Part shown: piece after piece, positions 7,495-17,331 of the stretch
Numbering within the stretch: position 1 is the first letter of the stretch
Layout: the number at the start of each line of letters is the position of its first letter
Assembly (NCBI GenBank): GCA_965222975.1
Contig: CBDCVJ010000086.1
Location: 372,001 to 436,000, forward strand
DNA length: 64,000 nt
Direction of reading: 5' to 3'
From: UBA6168 sp965222975
GTDB lineage: Bacteria; Bacteroidota; Bacteroidia; Chitinophagales; Saprospiraceae
Translations under genes and position numbers: made by a program
The notes under the pieces: model-generated
What the model was told of the DNA's origin: nothing
The model's database searches: none
The model's input: only the letters and a program-made list of their open reading frames with translations

Positions 7495-9331
7495 ATGTGG
7501 CTGCGCCTTTCATTGCTTTTGTCAACCTAATTATTTCATTTTCAAAAACTAAAGACATGTCTAACATAAAATATATTGCCTTTCTTTTTGTATTGGCATT
7601 GACCTTTCAAAACGTATCAATTGCACAAATATCTCCAGAAGGGGGGAGACCCCTGCGGAGACGGCGGTTCCACTTACCCTCATTGATCTTGCCCCTGCTG
7701 CGACTGCCCAGTTATCCTCTGTTGATGGTGCATATATACCTGACCATGTTATTGATGGTGACCACTCTGAAGCGAGCCTTGCCCAGACAAATTCCGAGAA
7801 CAATGCTTGGGTTGAAATTGTATTGGAAAAACCTTCTTACGTGGAAGAATTGACCATTTGGTATCCACAAAGCCAACCACTCGCCAATGCCTATGTGCTG
7901 CTCTCCAATATCCCGTTTGAAAGCGAAAACTTGGCACAGGAACTTATTTCCGAGGAGGTGGAATACCTTTACCTTCAAAATTTGCAATCTGGGACTTCAG
8001 TACCTGTTCAGATGTCCGGTGTGCAGCATATCAGGGTTCAAAACGAAAACAATGGAGGGCTTTCTTTGCTGGAGGTAGATATTTCTGGGCATGTAGAAGA
8101 TTGTGGTAATGGGATAGATGATGATTGTGACGGATTTGTAGATTGTGATGATAAGGATTGTGGGCCGAGGATAGTAAATGTTGATATTATTAACCCATCA
8201 TGCGGGATTTGCCCAGATGGCCAAATATTCATTCAAGCATCTGGAGCGAATTCTCAGTATTTTTTATATAGTATTGATGGGGGAACAACATTTCAGCATG
8301 AAAATACTTTCGAAAATTTATTGCCAAGTGAATATGAGGTTGCTGTAAAAAATTTCATTACAGGATGTATTTCTGAGACTATAGTTAATCTATATCCTCC
8401 TGAAGGTGACCCAAGCGAATGCTGTGCAAATGGTGGCTTTGAATTGGGTGATTTTACCAATTGGACAGGTGGGGTTAGCTCTACTTACGGAGGTGGGTTC
8501 ACAAATACGACATTAAGCACAAGTTCGTCTGGATTATGTGCTTGTACATTCGGTTGTGCAAGACATTCCATTCTTTCAGGAAGTTTTGTGGATCCTATTA
8601 TTAATAAAGAAATTATATCTGCAAGTAGTGGCATGTATGTAGCAAGACTTGGAAATTGTGAAAATGGGAAAGAGAAAGAAAGGCTAACATTTAATATTAC
8701 GGTTGATGAATGTAATAGTGATTTATTTTTTAATTATTTAATGGTTATGCAAGACCCTGACCATAATTCAGATGAAAACCCATATTTTCGATATATAATC
8801 ACAAATGAAACGACTGGCGAAGAAATTGAGGATGAAAAAATATTGGCTGATACCGGAAATGATATATTTGAAGTAATTCCTAATCAAAATGGTGATATTG
8901 TTTACACAAATTGGAGGTGTGTTTCAGTTGATTTACTTTCTGAAGCATCTATTGGAGATGTAGTCAGCATCGAATTTATAAATTCAGATTGTAAACTGCA
9001 AGAGCACTATGGATATACTTATCTTGATGGATTGTGCAATAGTCAAGCAGAGTCAGAACCAAAAGTAGTATTCGATGTAAATGAAGTCTATTGTTCAAAT
9101 CAGGAAATTTTAGTAGATGGTACTGGAAGTCTCGATTATATTAGATATAGATGGTCTATTTGTGAAGTAAGTTCAACAGGAGAATTAGTGAATTGTTTTT
9201 TTCAACCTCAATATACAACTGGACTGATTACTGAACTATTAAATGTAAATGAATTATATATTAGTGGTAGTTTTCAATTTGAATGTGAAAAAACATATGT
9301 GATTACCCTCACTTTGGAGTGTCCTCTTCCC

Positions 9332-10198
9332 CTAAGCCGCAACCGCTGAAAAGTAGAGATTCTGATTTGCTTTTTCAAAATCATCGGGAGTAGAATATCC
9401 GATGGAACTGTGTGGCCTGAGTGAATTATATTCAAGCCACCATTTCTGTAACTGCTCATTGAGTTTGGGGATGCTGACAAACCATTCCAAGTTGAGGCAC
9501 TCTTTTCTCAACGTCCCGTTCAACCGTTCGATCAGGCCATTTTGACTTGGTTTTCCCGGTTGGATGAACTTAAGTTCAACGTTGTTTCTACCAGCCCATT
9601 CTTCCAGTTTTCCAGATATAAACTCCGGGCCGTTGTCACAGCGGATGTATGATGGGCAACCCCGCCATCCTACGGCCTGGTCCAATACTTCGGTCAGGGT
9701 TTTGGCCGAAATACTGGGGTAGGCTTCTGTCCATAGGGCTTTGCGGGAACACTCATCCATGATGTTAATGATCCGGACCTTTTCCTGGCCCGGCCCCACA
9801 ACCCAATCGCTTACAAAATCCATCGCCCAGCCTTCATTGACTTTATCCGGTGCCAGTAAACCCAGGTATTCCCGGCGGATTTTCTGTCGTTTTGGGGGCA
9901 ACCTCAAATGAAGTTCCTCTTGTCGCCATATCCGATATATCCGCTTGTGGTTCCAGGAATGGCCCTGGCGACGTAAAAAATGAAAAACCATCCAGAACCC
10001 CCAGGCAACAAAACGTTTGGTGACCTGGTGCAATAATCCCGCAATCAGGGCATCCATCTCTTCTGGCCGGTGACCCTTTTTGCGCAGGTAATAAGATTGG
10101 CGCCTAAAGCCCAGAACGGAACAGGTCAGCCTGACACTTATCTGTCTATGCTCTTTGAAATGATCTATCATTTCTTCTTTTCGTCCTGGGCCTGCCAC
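9332..10198 (-). CDS. IS3-family transposase OrfB (DDE integrase core)
   Basis: A 288-residue catalytic half of the transposase. After an HTH_21-like N-terminal region it has the integrase core, with D in WAMDFVSDW, D in YIRCDNGPEF and E in NGLIERLNGTLRKECLN. The HSSIGYSTPDDF ending is typical. It overlaps orfA by 31 bases in the -1 frame, and an A-rich slippery stretch (CGAAAAGAAG) lies in the overlap, so an OrfAB fusion by programmed -1 frameshifting is expected. A GTG at 10198 is the first possible internal start. Confidence 0.95.
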   Translation of the reverse strand: MAGPGRKEEMIDHFKEHRQISVRLTCSVLGFRRQSYYLRKKGHRPEEMDALIAGLLHQVTKRFVAWGFWMVFHFLRRQGHSWNHKRIYRIWRQEELHLRLPPKRQKIRREYLGLLAPDKVNEGWAMDFVSDWVVGPGQEKVRIINIMDECSRKALWTEAYPSISAKTLTEVLDQAVGWRGCPSYIRCDNGPEFISGKLEEWAGRNNVELKFIQPGKPSQNGLIERLNGTLRKECLNLEWFVSIPKLNEQLQKWWLEYNSLRPHSSIGYSTPDDFEKANQNLYFSAVAA

Positions 10199-10467
10199 TT
10201 TTTTAGCATCTCATAACCTTCAGAGAGGATCTCATGGTTCAGGCTCAGTTCGGCATACATTTTCTTGAGACGGGCGTTCTCCGCCTCCAGTTCCTTTAGA
10301 CGGCGCTTGTCCCCGTCCTGTTGGATAGCCAGGCCTTTTTTCCATTTGTGAAAAGTGGCCGGGCTGATCTGGTGTTTCCGGCAAATTTCTTCGACAGTTT
10401 GCCCGGCATCTTGTTCTGCCACGATCGCCAGGCGTTGAGGTTCGGTAAAACTACTTTTGCGCATCAC
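10168..10467 (-). CDS. IS3-family transposase OrfA (HTH protein)
   Basis: A 99-residue protein with the OrfA helix-turn-helix (FTEPQRLAIVAEQDAGQTVE, then HQISPATFHKWKKG). A leucine-zipper-like coiled coil follows (LKELEAENARLKKMYAEL). It recognises the IS ends and, when fused to OrfB by frameshifting, makes the active transposase. The stop is inside the start of orfB. Confidence 0.93.
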   Translation of the reverse strand: MMRKSSFTEPQRLAIVAEQDAGQTVEEICRKHQISPATFHKWKKGLAIQQDGDKRRLKELEAENARLKKMYAELSLNHEILSEGYEMLKKWQAQDEKKK

Positions 10468-11594
10468 TAAAATTTTTAGAAAGTTAGAAAATATTCAGCT
10501 AACTCTCTGATTTTCCGTGGTTGCGCTTATTGGGAAGAGGACAGGAGAATGAATGCACTGATGCTGTTGGCTACTCACATGATTTTTTATATACTTGTGA
10601 AGATGCCATATTTTTGAATTATTACGATATGCTTAATTGTTCGAGTACAAATCTGGTGGACGTCACAATAGAAGGAGATAATCAATGCAATAACTGTGAT
10701 TACATTTGGAGCCCCAGTCAGTATCTTGATGATCCCACTATAGAGTTTCCCACAATTTTAGGTTCGATAAACGGTATCGCATTGGACCAAACTTATTATG
10801 TAGAAGCCAGTAATGAATATGGGTGCTCTGATAGGGATACGGTGGAAATATATGACTTAACTGCTGATGTGGAAGTAGAAATTAAACTATTCGAATATTG
10901 TAGCTATGAGTTGTTTGCTGCCTTAACTGTTAATGAAGAATTATCTAGTGATTTAGTTAGCGCAGTATTTACTAATCTTACAACTGGAAATCAATATGAT
11001 GGGATAATCGTTGATGATCCAATTGTTGGAACAGAATTCATATTTAAAGGAAGTAATCCATTGATACCAACTGATATAGGAGTTGTGGATAATTGGCGAG
11101 TAAGATTTATTATATCCCAAGACGGTGCTGAAAACAATACGGTTATTGGAAACAATTGCTCACTTTCTGCAGATTTTCCAACAATTGGCCCTACCAATTT
11201 GTATTATGGTGATTTTGGTGAATTCGAGATCAAAAATGTAATAACACCAAATGGTGACGGGGTCAATGATGAAGCATGCGTAGAAACAGTGGATTTACCC
11301 CCTTTGTTTACCCATAATGCTTACTATGGAAAGATGATAATAAAAAATCAGTGGGGGGATACTGTATATGAGGTTGAGGCATTTGGGGATCCGAATAATT
11401 TGATCCCCTTTCCTGATTCTGATCTTTGTTGGGACGGCACTTTTAGTGGTAATGGTGAAGATGTGCCTGCAGGAACGTATTGGTGGTTGCTATGGTTCAA
11501 AAATTGTGACAACCCAGGACCAGAAGGTGAAAATGGGGTATATATGGGGACTAATTATATTAAAGTAGTTAGATGACCTTATGTTCCAGATTTT

Positions 11595-11654
11595 CAATTA
11601 AAAGAACACAACTGTAAATTTAATTTAAAATTTACAGTTGTGTTCTTTTAATTG
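11595..11654. repeat. Perfect 27-bp hairpin after the type B cargo gene
   Basis: Arms 11595-11621 and 11628-11654 (starting CAATTAAAAGAACACAAC) are perfectly complementary around a 6-nt loop, 18 bases after the stop of the broken gene. A T-rich stretch (GTTCTTTTAATTG) ends the structure, so termination is plausible. Confidence 0.85.
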
Positions 11655-11749
11655 TTTGTCCCTCGGCTTATATTAAATCCTTGCATTTATATTTATTGTT
11701 TTTCTTTATTGTACAATAAGCCATGCTAAATGATTCTTAATATGTTTTC

Positions 11750-12571
11750 ATGAAAAAAAACCAAAGCATCATATCAGACAACATAAAAAAAATAATTTTT
11801 TTCTTGTACCTGTTTAATTCATCATTGGTGTTTATTAGTGGGCAAAACTATATTTCGGATAATGTCTTTATGCTTTGCGACTCCAATAAAAATCAAATTG
11901 ATGTTAGTGTATCTATTTTAATAAGTAAAACAAATTTTGAAGATAACCTTATAGATAGAACTCACGTTTTTAAAGATTTGATTGAGCAAGAACCTCCTAA
12001 TCAATTTTATTTCAATATTGGTTATGGGGTAAAATACCTCAGAAGTATTTCTTGGAAATGGGCAATCGGAATCGGAATAGGATATAGAAAATATGGGCAG
12101 CAATCTCGGTCTAATCTTGGTCTATCCGATTTGAATGTTCAAAAATTGAGAATAGTCGGCAGCTTTTATGAAATGTCTTTCCCACTAAAATTTCAATTTA
12201 AGAAGAAGCCCAAAATAAATCTCTATTTAGTTGGAGAACCGATTTTTAATATTTACAATAGGGTAATTGCTTTTGACTTTAGATATACAGCACTTTTGAA
12301 CCAAGAATTAGGATGTTGTACGTCAAAGTACCACCAAGCAACAGGTGGGTTTGTAAGGAAAATAAGAAAACACGTCGAATGGGATTATTGGCGAATTGGG
12401 CTTTCGGTAGGCGGAGAAGGGCTTTACGAATTGTCTCCTAATTGGGGTGTTTCAATTACTCCTACTTTTAATTTTTATTCGAGCTTTTTAAAAAAATCTT
12501 TGTCTTCTGATATAGCCTCTGGATTTATATTTTCATTTAATACTGATTTTGCAATTAATTATTCATTTTAA
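11750..12571 (+). CDS. Predicted outer-membrane beta-barrel protein
   Basis: A 273-residue protein with an N-terminal hydrophobic signal (IIFFLYLFNSSLVFISGQ) after a charged leader. Alternating hydrophobic strands follow, rich in aromatic and glycine residues (FYFNIGYGVKYL, WKWAIGIGIGYRKYG, YWRIGLSVGGEGLYEL). It ends in aromatic phenylalanine (FAINYSF), the usual mark of an outer-membrane barrel assembled by BamA. No known family is recognised. It is markedly AT-rich, like its downstream neighbour, which starts 12 bases after it; the two probably form one transcript. Confidence 0.75.
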   Translation: MKKNQSIISDNIKKIIFFLYLFNSSLVFISGQNYISDNVFMLCDSNKNQIDVSVSILISKTNFEDNLIDRTHVFKDLIEQEPPNQFYFNIGYGVKYLRSISWKWAIGIGIGYRKYGQQSRSNLGLSDLNVQKLRIVGSFYEMSFPLKFQFKKKPKINLYLVGEPIFNIYNRVIAFDFRYTALLNQELGCCTSKYHQATGGFVRKIRKHVEWDYWRIGLSVGGEGLYELSPNWGVSITPTFNFYSSFLKKSLSSDIASGFIFSFNTDFAINYSF

Positions 12572-12583
12572 AACTAATTAAAA

Positions 12584-13294
12584 ATGAAAATAAAAAGAAC
12601 TATAATTTCTTTATTAATTTGTTTGCCTGTTTTTGTTTGTTGTCAAACATTCAGTTCCATAAAATTTGACTTTGGGGTTAATAACAGCAAATTTGACTTT
12701 GAAAGGGCAAGAGAAGGGTTGTGGTCTCCTTTTCCCGAATCATTTAGATCTAAAATGGGGTATTGTGGAGAAGGGTTAGTTTTTATGGATCTTTCGGCCC
12801 GTTTTAGGCTGGGCGCAGGGATTAATTTCACCCAAGTTAGATTTAATCATGTTGTAACAGGAATAATAACGGGTGATGATATTATTAATTCTTCTGTGAC
12901 TTCTTTGTCTAGAAGAATATCTATCAATAATATTGGAATTCCATTCGAAGCTCAATATATCATTTACAATAAAAAGATTAACATACAGGCAAGTTCCGGA
13001 TTAATTGTTTATAGACCATTTGTTTATTCTTCAGAAACTAAAGTAACAGGTGGTGGGGCGAATGATCCAGTTATAGTAGATAAAGGGCTGGATCAAATAA
13101 AAAAGCCAAAAGACTTAAAAATTGCCTCCTACGTGGGCTTGAATCTATCTTACCCCGTTACCGAAAATAATTTAATATCAATCGGGGGGCGTTATCAATT
13201 GTTCTTTTTGCCAGACGAATATTATTTCGAAGGTGCTACAGGGAATATTTCTATGGTAGGAATATCAATTGGATATGAGCATAAAGTGAAATGA
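12584..13294 (+). CDS. Predicted outer-membrane beta-barrel protein
   Basis: A 236-residue protein with signal peptide (IISLLICLPVFVCCQ) and PorT-like barrel strands: FRLGAGINFTQVRF, IGIPFEAQYIIYN, KIASYVGLNLSYPV and the terminal ISMVGISIGYEHKVK. Small barrels of this outer-membrane beta-barrel class are abundant in Bacteroidota; the role is unknown. It is co-directional with and 12 bases downstream of another barrel gene, and ends before a bidirectional terminator. Confidence 0.75.
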   Translation: MKIKRTIISLLICLPVFVCCQTFSSIKFDFGVNNSKFDFERAREGLWSPFPESFRSKMGYCGEGLVFMDLSARFRLGAGINFTQVRFNHVVTGIITGDDIINSSVTSLSRRISINNIGIPFEAQYIIYNKKINIQASSGLIVYRPFVYSSETKVTGGGANDPVIVDKGLDQIKKPKDLKIASYVGLNLSYPVTENNLISIGGRYQLFFLPDEYYFEGATGNISMVGISIGYEHKVK

Positions 13295-13370
13295 TGCACC
13301 ACTAGCAAAATAAATAAGGCTAATTATTGATTGTCCGACTGTATTTCATAGACTTTGTTACATTCTCCAT

Positions 13371-13410
13371 GAAAAAGCCCTGAATAAAAATTTTTTATTC
13401 AGGGCTTTTC
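13371..13410. terminator. Bidirectional intrinsic terminator
   Basis: GAAAAAGCCCTGAATAAAAA pairs with the complementary TTTTTATTCAGGGCTTTTC, with A and T tracts on the two flanks. It sits between convergent genes (barrel and zinc-ribbon), so it can stop transcription from both sides. Confidence 0.85.
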
Positions 13411-13434
13411 GAAAATATATTTACAATTAAATCC

Positions 13435-14193
13435 TCACGCCGCTGCCGGCTCTTCTTCTTTTTTGTGCATAATATCGTCATCCACCAATACCCTTCCACA
13501 ATGTTCACATACGATGACTTTCTTCCGCATGGAAATTTCCAACTGTAGCTGCGGTGGCACCTTATTGAAACAGCCTCCACAGGAAGCCCTTTCCACTGTC
13601 ACCACGGCGAGGCCGTTGCGGTAGGAAGACCGGATTTTATTGTAAGCCTTTAACAGTCGATCTTCGATTTTTTTTCTGGACCTGTCACTTTTCTTGCGGA
13701 GTTTTTCTTCTTCTTTGGCCGTTTTTTCCTGAATGGCTTCCAGTTCTACTTTTTTGGCCTCCAGTTCTGTCTTTTTGGCATTCAGTTTTTCTTCAGTGCC
13801 TTTTTGTGTTTCTTGTTTGGCGCCGAGGCCCACATTGGCTTCCCTGATTTTTTTCTCAAACAATTGGATGTCGAGGCGCTGCATTTCCAGTTCTTTGGTC
13901 AGTGCTTCGTACTCCCTGTTGTTTTTCACATTTTCCGATTGTTTGGTATAACGCTCGATCAGCGCATTGGCTTCGGCGATGTTGGACTGGTAGCGGCTGA
14001 TTTCCCCTTCCAGGTCTTCCACCGTTTCGTTGATACGGCGGAAACGGGTTTCAAGGCCAGCGATCTCATCTTCGAGGTCACGAACTTCCATCGGGAGTTC
14101 ACCTTTAAGGATTTCCAGTTCATCTATTTGGGAATCAATGGTTTGTAGCTCGAACAATCCTTTGAGCTTTTCTTCAACTGTCAGTTCTGCCAT
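13435..14193 (-). CDS. C4-type zinc-ribbon coiled-coil protein (CdsZ/HP0958-like)
   Basis: A 252-residue protein. A long coiled coil (residues about 10-180, many LEDEIAGLE and ELEAKKVELEAI heptads) precedes a zinc ribbon with CGGCFNKVPP and CEHCGRVLVDD. Relatives include HP0958/FlgZ and chlamydial CdsZ, thought to bind nucleic acid or secretion chaperones; the role in Bacteroidota is not settled. The ATG at 14193 is chosen because upstream codons run into a low-complexity hairpin. It follows the Nif3-like gene, a pairing I believe is common in this phylum. Confidence 0.9.
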   Translation of the reverse strand: MAELTVEEKLKGLFELQTIDSQIDELEILKGELPMEVRDLEDEIAGLETRFRRINETVEDLEGEISRYQSNIAEANALIERYTKQSENVKNNREYEALTKELEMQRLDIQLFEKKIREANVGLGAKQETQKGTEEKLNAKKTELEAKKVELEAIQEKTAKEEEKLRKKSDRSRKKIEDRLLKAYNKIRSSYRNGLAVVTVERASCGGCFNKVPPQLQLEISMRKKVIVCEHCGRVLVDDDIMHKKEEEPAAA

Positions 14194-14199
14194 ACGGAT

Positions 14200-14281
14200 G
14201 GGTTTTTGGTTTTTGGTTTTTGGTTCGGGGTTCTTGGTTTTTTGCCCTAACCAAGAACCCCGAACCAAAAACCAAAAACCC
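14200..14281. repeat. GGTTTTT-word inverted repeat inside the Nif3-zinc ribbon operon
   Basis: The left arm is GGTTTTT words plus GGTTCGGGGTTCTTGGTT; the right arm is complementary but has one word fewer. It occupies the whole gap between the Nif3 stop (14288) and the zinc-ribbon start (14193), two genes on the same strand, and ends 6 bases before the start codon. A hairpin of this size inside a transcript should affect termination or RNA processing. Confidence 0.85.
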
Positions 14282-14287
14282 TACTAT

Positions 14288-15325
14288 TTATAAATATTTC
14301 ACCGGATTGGTGGTCACTTTTGAAAAATGGAGCGCAAAAGTAGGAAATTTTTCACTGATAATTTCCTGTAAAAGTTCAATGGTGAACTGCTCACTTTCAT
14401 AGTGCCCGATGTCGGCGATGACGGTTTGGCCATCGGCATCAAAAAACTCGTGATATTTAAAATCGGCAGTAACAAAAACATCAGCTTTTTGGCGGATGGC
14501 ATGGGGGAGGAGAAAGCTGCCCGACCCTCCGCATACTGCTACCGTTTTTACTGGTTTGCCCAACAGGCGGGTATGTCTGACACAGCCCGTTTTCATAGTC
14601 TTCTTCAGGTTTTGCAAAAAATCCATTTCCTCCATAGGTTCTGGCAGTTCACCGATCATGCCCGAGCCGATTTCAGTGGTGGGGTTTTCGAGCCGATGTA
14701 TTTCGATATAGGCATCGGGCGCATGGGTTTTTATAAGGGAAATCAATTGAGGCTGTAGGCCAGAAGCATAAGTTACCTCCAATTTTTTGCCTTCGTGGAT
14801 GGTTTCGTTTCCATCGATGAACACTTGGTTGTCACTGGAATAATTGACGTTGGAAGCGCCTGCTTTTGGCAAAGCGGTCAACAGGCCATTTACTGTTTCA
14901 TTGGGGATGTAGGTATGCAGTTTTTTAGAAACATTTTTCGGGGCCAAGATGCGGGTGTTTTCTAAGGCCAATGTTTCGGCAATTTTGGCATTTACCCCTT
15001 TGTGATAAATATTGTCGAGGTTGGTGTGGATGGCATAGATGGCCACATCGTTTTTGATGGCCTTGATAACGGCCCGTTCCACGTAGTTTTTACCGTTCAG
15101 TTTTTTCAAACCCCTGAACACGATGGGGTGGTGGGCGATGACCATATTGCAACCCAAACGGATTGCTTCTTCCACCACTTCCTCTGTGGCATCGAGACTG
15201 ACTACGGCCCCTTTTGATTCCCACGTCGGGTCGCCCGTGATGAGTCCGGCGTTGTCGTAGTTTTCCTGATAGGAAGGAGGTGCGATGGTTTCAAGGTGGG
15301 CAGCGATTTGTTTTATGGTAATCAT
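14288..15325 (-). CDS. Nif3-like dinuclear metal centre protein
   Basis: A 345-residue NIF3/YbgI-family protein, annotated in some genomes as GTP cyclohydrolase 1 type 2. The N-terminal half has the metal-site motifs VIAHHPIVFRG and AIHTNLDN, and the C-terminal half has DIGHYESEQF. A middle insertion (about 130-230) is the extra domain seen in long members. The cellular function of the family is unresolved. It is first in a two-gene unit with the zinc-ribbon protein. A TAATTTTG element on the minus strand at 15361-15368 could be its -7 box. Confidence 0.93.
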   Translation of the reverse strand: MITIKQIAAHLETIAPPSYQENYDNAGLITGDPTWESKGAVVSLDATEEVVEEAIRLGCNMVIAHHPIVFRGLKKLNGKNYVERAVIKAIKNDVAIYAIHTNLDNIYHKGVNAKIAETLALENTRILAPKNVSKKLHTYIPNETVNGLLTALPKAGASNVNYSSDNQVFIDGNETIHEGKKLEVTYASGLQPQLISLIKTHAPDAYIEIHRLENPTTEIGSGMIGELPEPMEEMDFLQNLKKTMKTGCVRHTRLLGKPVKTVAVCGGSGSFLLPHAIRQKADVFVTADFKYHEFFDADGQTVIADIGHYESEQFTIELLQEIISEKFPTFALHFSKVTTNPVKYL

Positions 15326-15360
15326 TGATGTTGATTCTAAATTGAAATGTAAATTTTTCT

Positions 15361-15368
15361 CAAAATTA
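15361..15368 (-). promoter_or_regulatory. Candidate -7 element of the Nif3-like gene
   Basis: TAATTTTG read on the minus strand matches TANNTTTG exactly, 35 bases before the start codon. No good TTTG lies 19 bases upstream, so support is partial. Confidence 0.3.
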
Positions 15369-15422
15369 GCATAAAATACTACCTTGTCGGGAACTCATTT
15401 TTCACTCGTATAAATATTTATT

Positions 15423-17306
15423 ATGAAAAGAGCACTACCCATTTTTCTGTTTTGTTTGATCTCATTGATTTCGCAGTCGCAGCACTTGCCCAAAGTTATG
15501 GATGACATCCAGATAGTACCAATGCTGCCACAGCCATCCCCATCGCCCATCTTGGGTTCTGCAATGCCATCATCAAATGCAGCACCTATAAATTTTAGGA
15601 ACGAAGAAATCCAAATTGGCCTTACCTATTTTGAAACTCAGAGTATTGGTTCTATGGGGCGAAGGATAGCAACTTTCCCTGACGGGACGATTTCCGCAGC
15701 ATGGCTGCATGGACTCGACCAAAATGGCGGGTGGCCTGACCGGGGAACTGCCTACAACCAATCTGATGGTACGAATTGGGATGGTATCCCTGACTTTAGT
15801 TTGGAAGCCACCCGCTCTGGCTATCCCTCTTTCACCAATACGCCCAATGGTTTGGAGGTTGTCATTTCCCATAAAAACACTACTGCTACCCAATGGTATT
15901 TGCAAGCACATACTAAAATGCCAGATGAAACAGATTGGACAGAAATGGAAATCCCTTCCACCGTGCCGGGCGGACCAGTTTGGGCAAAAGTGGCAACAGG
16001 CGGCTCAGATGGCAACAGCATCCATGTTGTGGCTGTATCGGTAGACCCAGAATTTGGGGGCGTCACCTATGAAGGGATAAATCAACACCCTTTATATTAT
16101 CGTTCAACAGATGCTGGCGTAACTTGGGACAAGGTGGACGTGATCATCCCAGGATTGGACAGCAATTATTATTCTTCTGTTGCTGGGGAGGCATATAATA
16201 TTTATGCCAACGGCGAAACGATAGCAATCGGCGTTTTTGACGCTTGGGGCGACATCGCAGTTTTCAAATCAATTGATAATGGTGAAACATGGACAAAGTT
16301 CATTGTAAAAGATCATCCATTGGATAAATATGATGGCTCCGGTTATGGCTCGGGCGATGTGCCTTTTGACCCGCTTGTTCCTGATTCCATTTCCATATTT
16401 TCTTCTGATTATTCTGGGTCGGTATTAGTGGATGATGATGGTAAAGTGCATGTTTTCTATGGGGCGATGTATGTTTACGCGAATGGTGCAGATCGGTTTT
16501 TAAATGTCCAATTTACCGATAACACCCTTGTTTTTGATGGTATTGCTTACTGGAACGAAAAGTTTGAAACAGATCAGGTAGAAATTATTGCAACTGCTCT
16601 TGATATGGATGGTGATAGTGTTGTGACTGCAAGCGATTTTGGAGACATACGTTATAATAACACGAATTTTACCAGTTTCCCTACTTCCTCCATTGACGAT
16701 GAAGGCAATATTTATGTGGTTTACACTTCGGTGAGAGAGGATTTACCCAGTGTAGACAACATTACCCTCCGCCATGTTTTCATAGTTAAATCATCTGACG
16801 GCGGTCAAACTTGGTCGGAGCCTTTTGACCTTATCAACGAAGATGTGGTCGAATTTTTCAACTTTATCGAAGCGCAATATCCCTCTATCCCCTCACGGAT
16901 CGGAGACAGAATCGAATTAATATATATGCAGGATTTTGCGGCAGGCTTGACGCCTGAGAATACTATTGTGCCTGAACAAAACATTATGCACGTTTCGTAT
17001 GACAAAGAAACTTTTGAGACGACTTATGCAGGTGAAATCCGACAATTGAAAAGCAATCTGAAATTATCCCCCAATCCTGCTCTTGATGGCATAAGCGTCC
17101 AATTCGATCTCCCTGAAAGCATGAACGTTTCCTTCCGAATTTTTGATACTTTGGGTAAACAATATTATTTGTCCAAGAAGGAAAACCTTCCTGCTGGGAA
17201 GAACAGCGAATGGCTCAATATAATAGGAATTCCAAATGGGCTGTACTTCGTACAAATGGAAGCAGATGGGGCGCAGGCCAGTAGGAAATTAGTAGTTGGG
17301 AAATAA
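15423..17306 (+). CDS. T9SS type A secreted protein with sialidase-like Asp-box repeats
   Basis: A 627-residue secreted protein. A signal peptide (residues 1-20) is followed by a beta-propeller-like region with at least three Asp boxes: YRSTDAGVTWDKV, FKSIDNGETWTKF and VKSSDGGQTWSEP. This is the BNR signature of sialidases and related propellers. I do not see a clear sialidase active site, so glycan binding or another hydrolase activity is equally possible. The C-terminus (LKLSPNPALDGISVQF to ASRKLVVGK) is a T9SS type A sorting domain. It is divergent from the Nif3 gene and followed by a strong terminator. Confidence 0.88.
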   Translation: MKRALPIFLFCLISLISQSQHLPKVMDDIQIVPMLPQPSPSPILGSAMPSSNAAPINFRNEEIQIGLTYFETQSIGSMGRRIATFPDGTISAAWLHGLDQNGGWPDRGTAYNQSDGTNWDGIPDFSLEATRSGYPSFTNTPNGLEVVISHKNTTATQWYLQAHTKMPDETDWTEMEIPSTVPGGPVWAKVATGGSDGNSIHVVAVSVDPEFGGVTYEGINQHPLYYRSTDAGVTWDKVDVIIPGLDSNYYSSVAGEAYNIYANGETIAIGVFDAWGDIAVFKSIDNGETWTKFIVKDHPLDKYDGSGYGSGDVPFDPLVPDSISIFSSDYSGSVLVDDDGKVHVFYGAMYVYANGADRFLNVQFTDNTLVFDGIAYWNEKFETDQVEIIATALDMDGDSVVTASDFGDIRYNNTNFTSFPTSSIDDEGNIYVVYTSVREDLPSVDNITLRHVFIVKSSDGGQTWSEPFDLINEDVVEFFNFIEAQYPSIPSRIGDRIELIYMQDFAAGLTPENTIVPEQNIMHVSYDKETFETTYAGEIRQLKSNLKLSPNPALDGISVQFDLPESMNVSFRIFDTLGKQYYLSKKENLPAGKNSEWLNIIGIPNGLYFVQMEADGAQASRKLVVGK

Positions 17307-17331
17307 TAATTGGGCTCTAAATGAAAATAAT

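Larger units (their letters stand above)
9320..10543 (-). mobile_element. Complete IS3-family insertion sequence, 1224 bp
   Basis: The ends form imperfect inverted repeats that start TGTCCTCTTCCC and extend to about 30 bases (left ...GCAACCGCTGAAAA, right complement ...GCAACCACGGAAAA), with the TG...CA termini of the IS3 family. GGAG at 9316-9319 and 10544-10547 is a 4-bp target duplication. It carries two overlapping genes, orfA and orfB, on the minus strand. The 4-bp duplication and the orfB sequence favour the IS407 group. Intact ends, intact genes and a perfect duplication indicate a recent insertion. Confidence 0.95.
7557..11576 (+). pseudogene. T9SS type B cargo gene broken by a frameshift and an IS
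   Basis: One large gene reconstructed from three pieces. It starts at ATG 7557 with a signal peptide (MSNIKYIAFLFVLALTF) and reaches a run of six G at 7641-7646. There the frame must slip by -1 to continue as ETPAETAVPLTLID. A galactose-binding-like segment (VDGAYIPDHVIDG) follows, then a putative metal-binding motif CGNGIDDDCDGFVDCDDKDC. The gene is interrupted at 9319 by an IS3 element. Removing the IS and one GGAG copy joins TLTLE to NECTDAVG in frame. The C-terminus (ITPNGDGVNDEAC to YIKVVR) is a gliding-motility-associated type B sorting domain. Repaired, it would encode about 930 residues. As it stands it cannot give a full-length product without rescue. Confidence 0.88.

Noticed and set aside
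14194..14268. Upstream N-terminal extension of the zinc-ribbon protein
   Set aside because: It translates the GGTTTTT hairpin into low-complexity KTKNPEPKTKN; the ATG at 14193 gives a family-like start.
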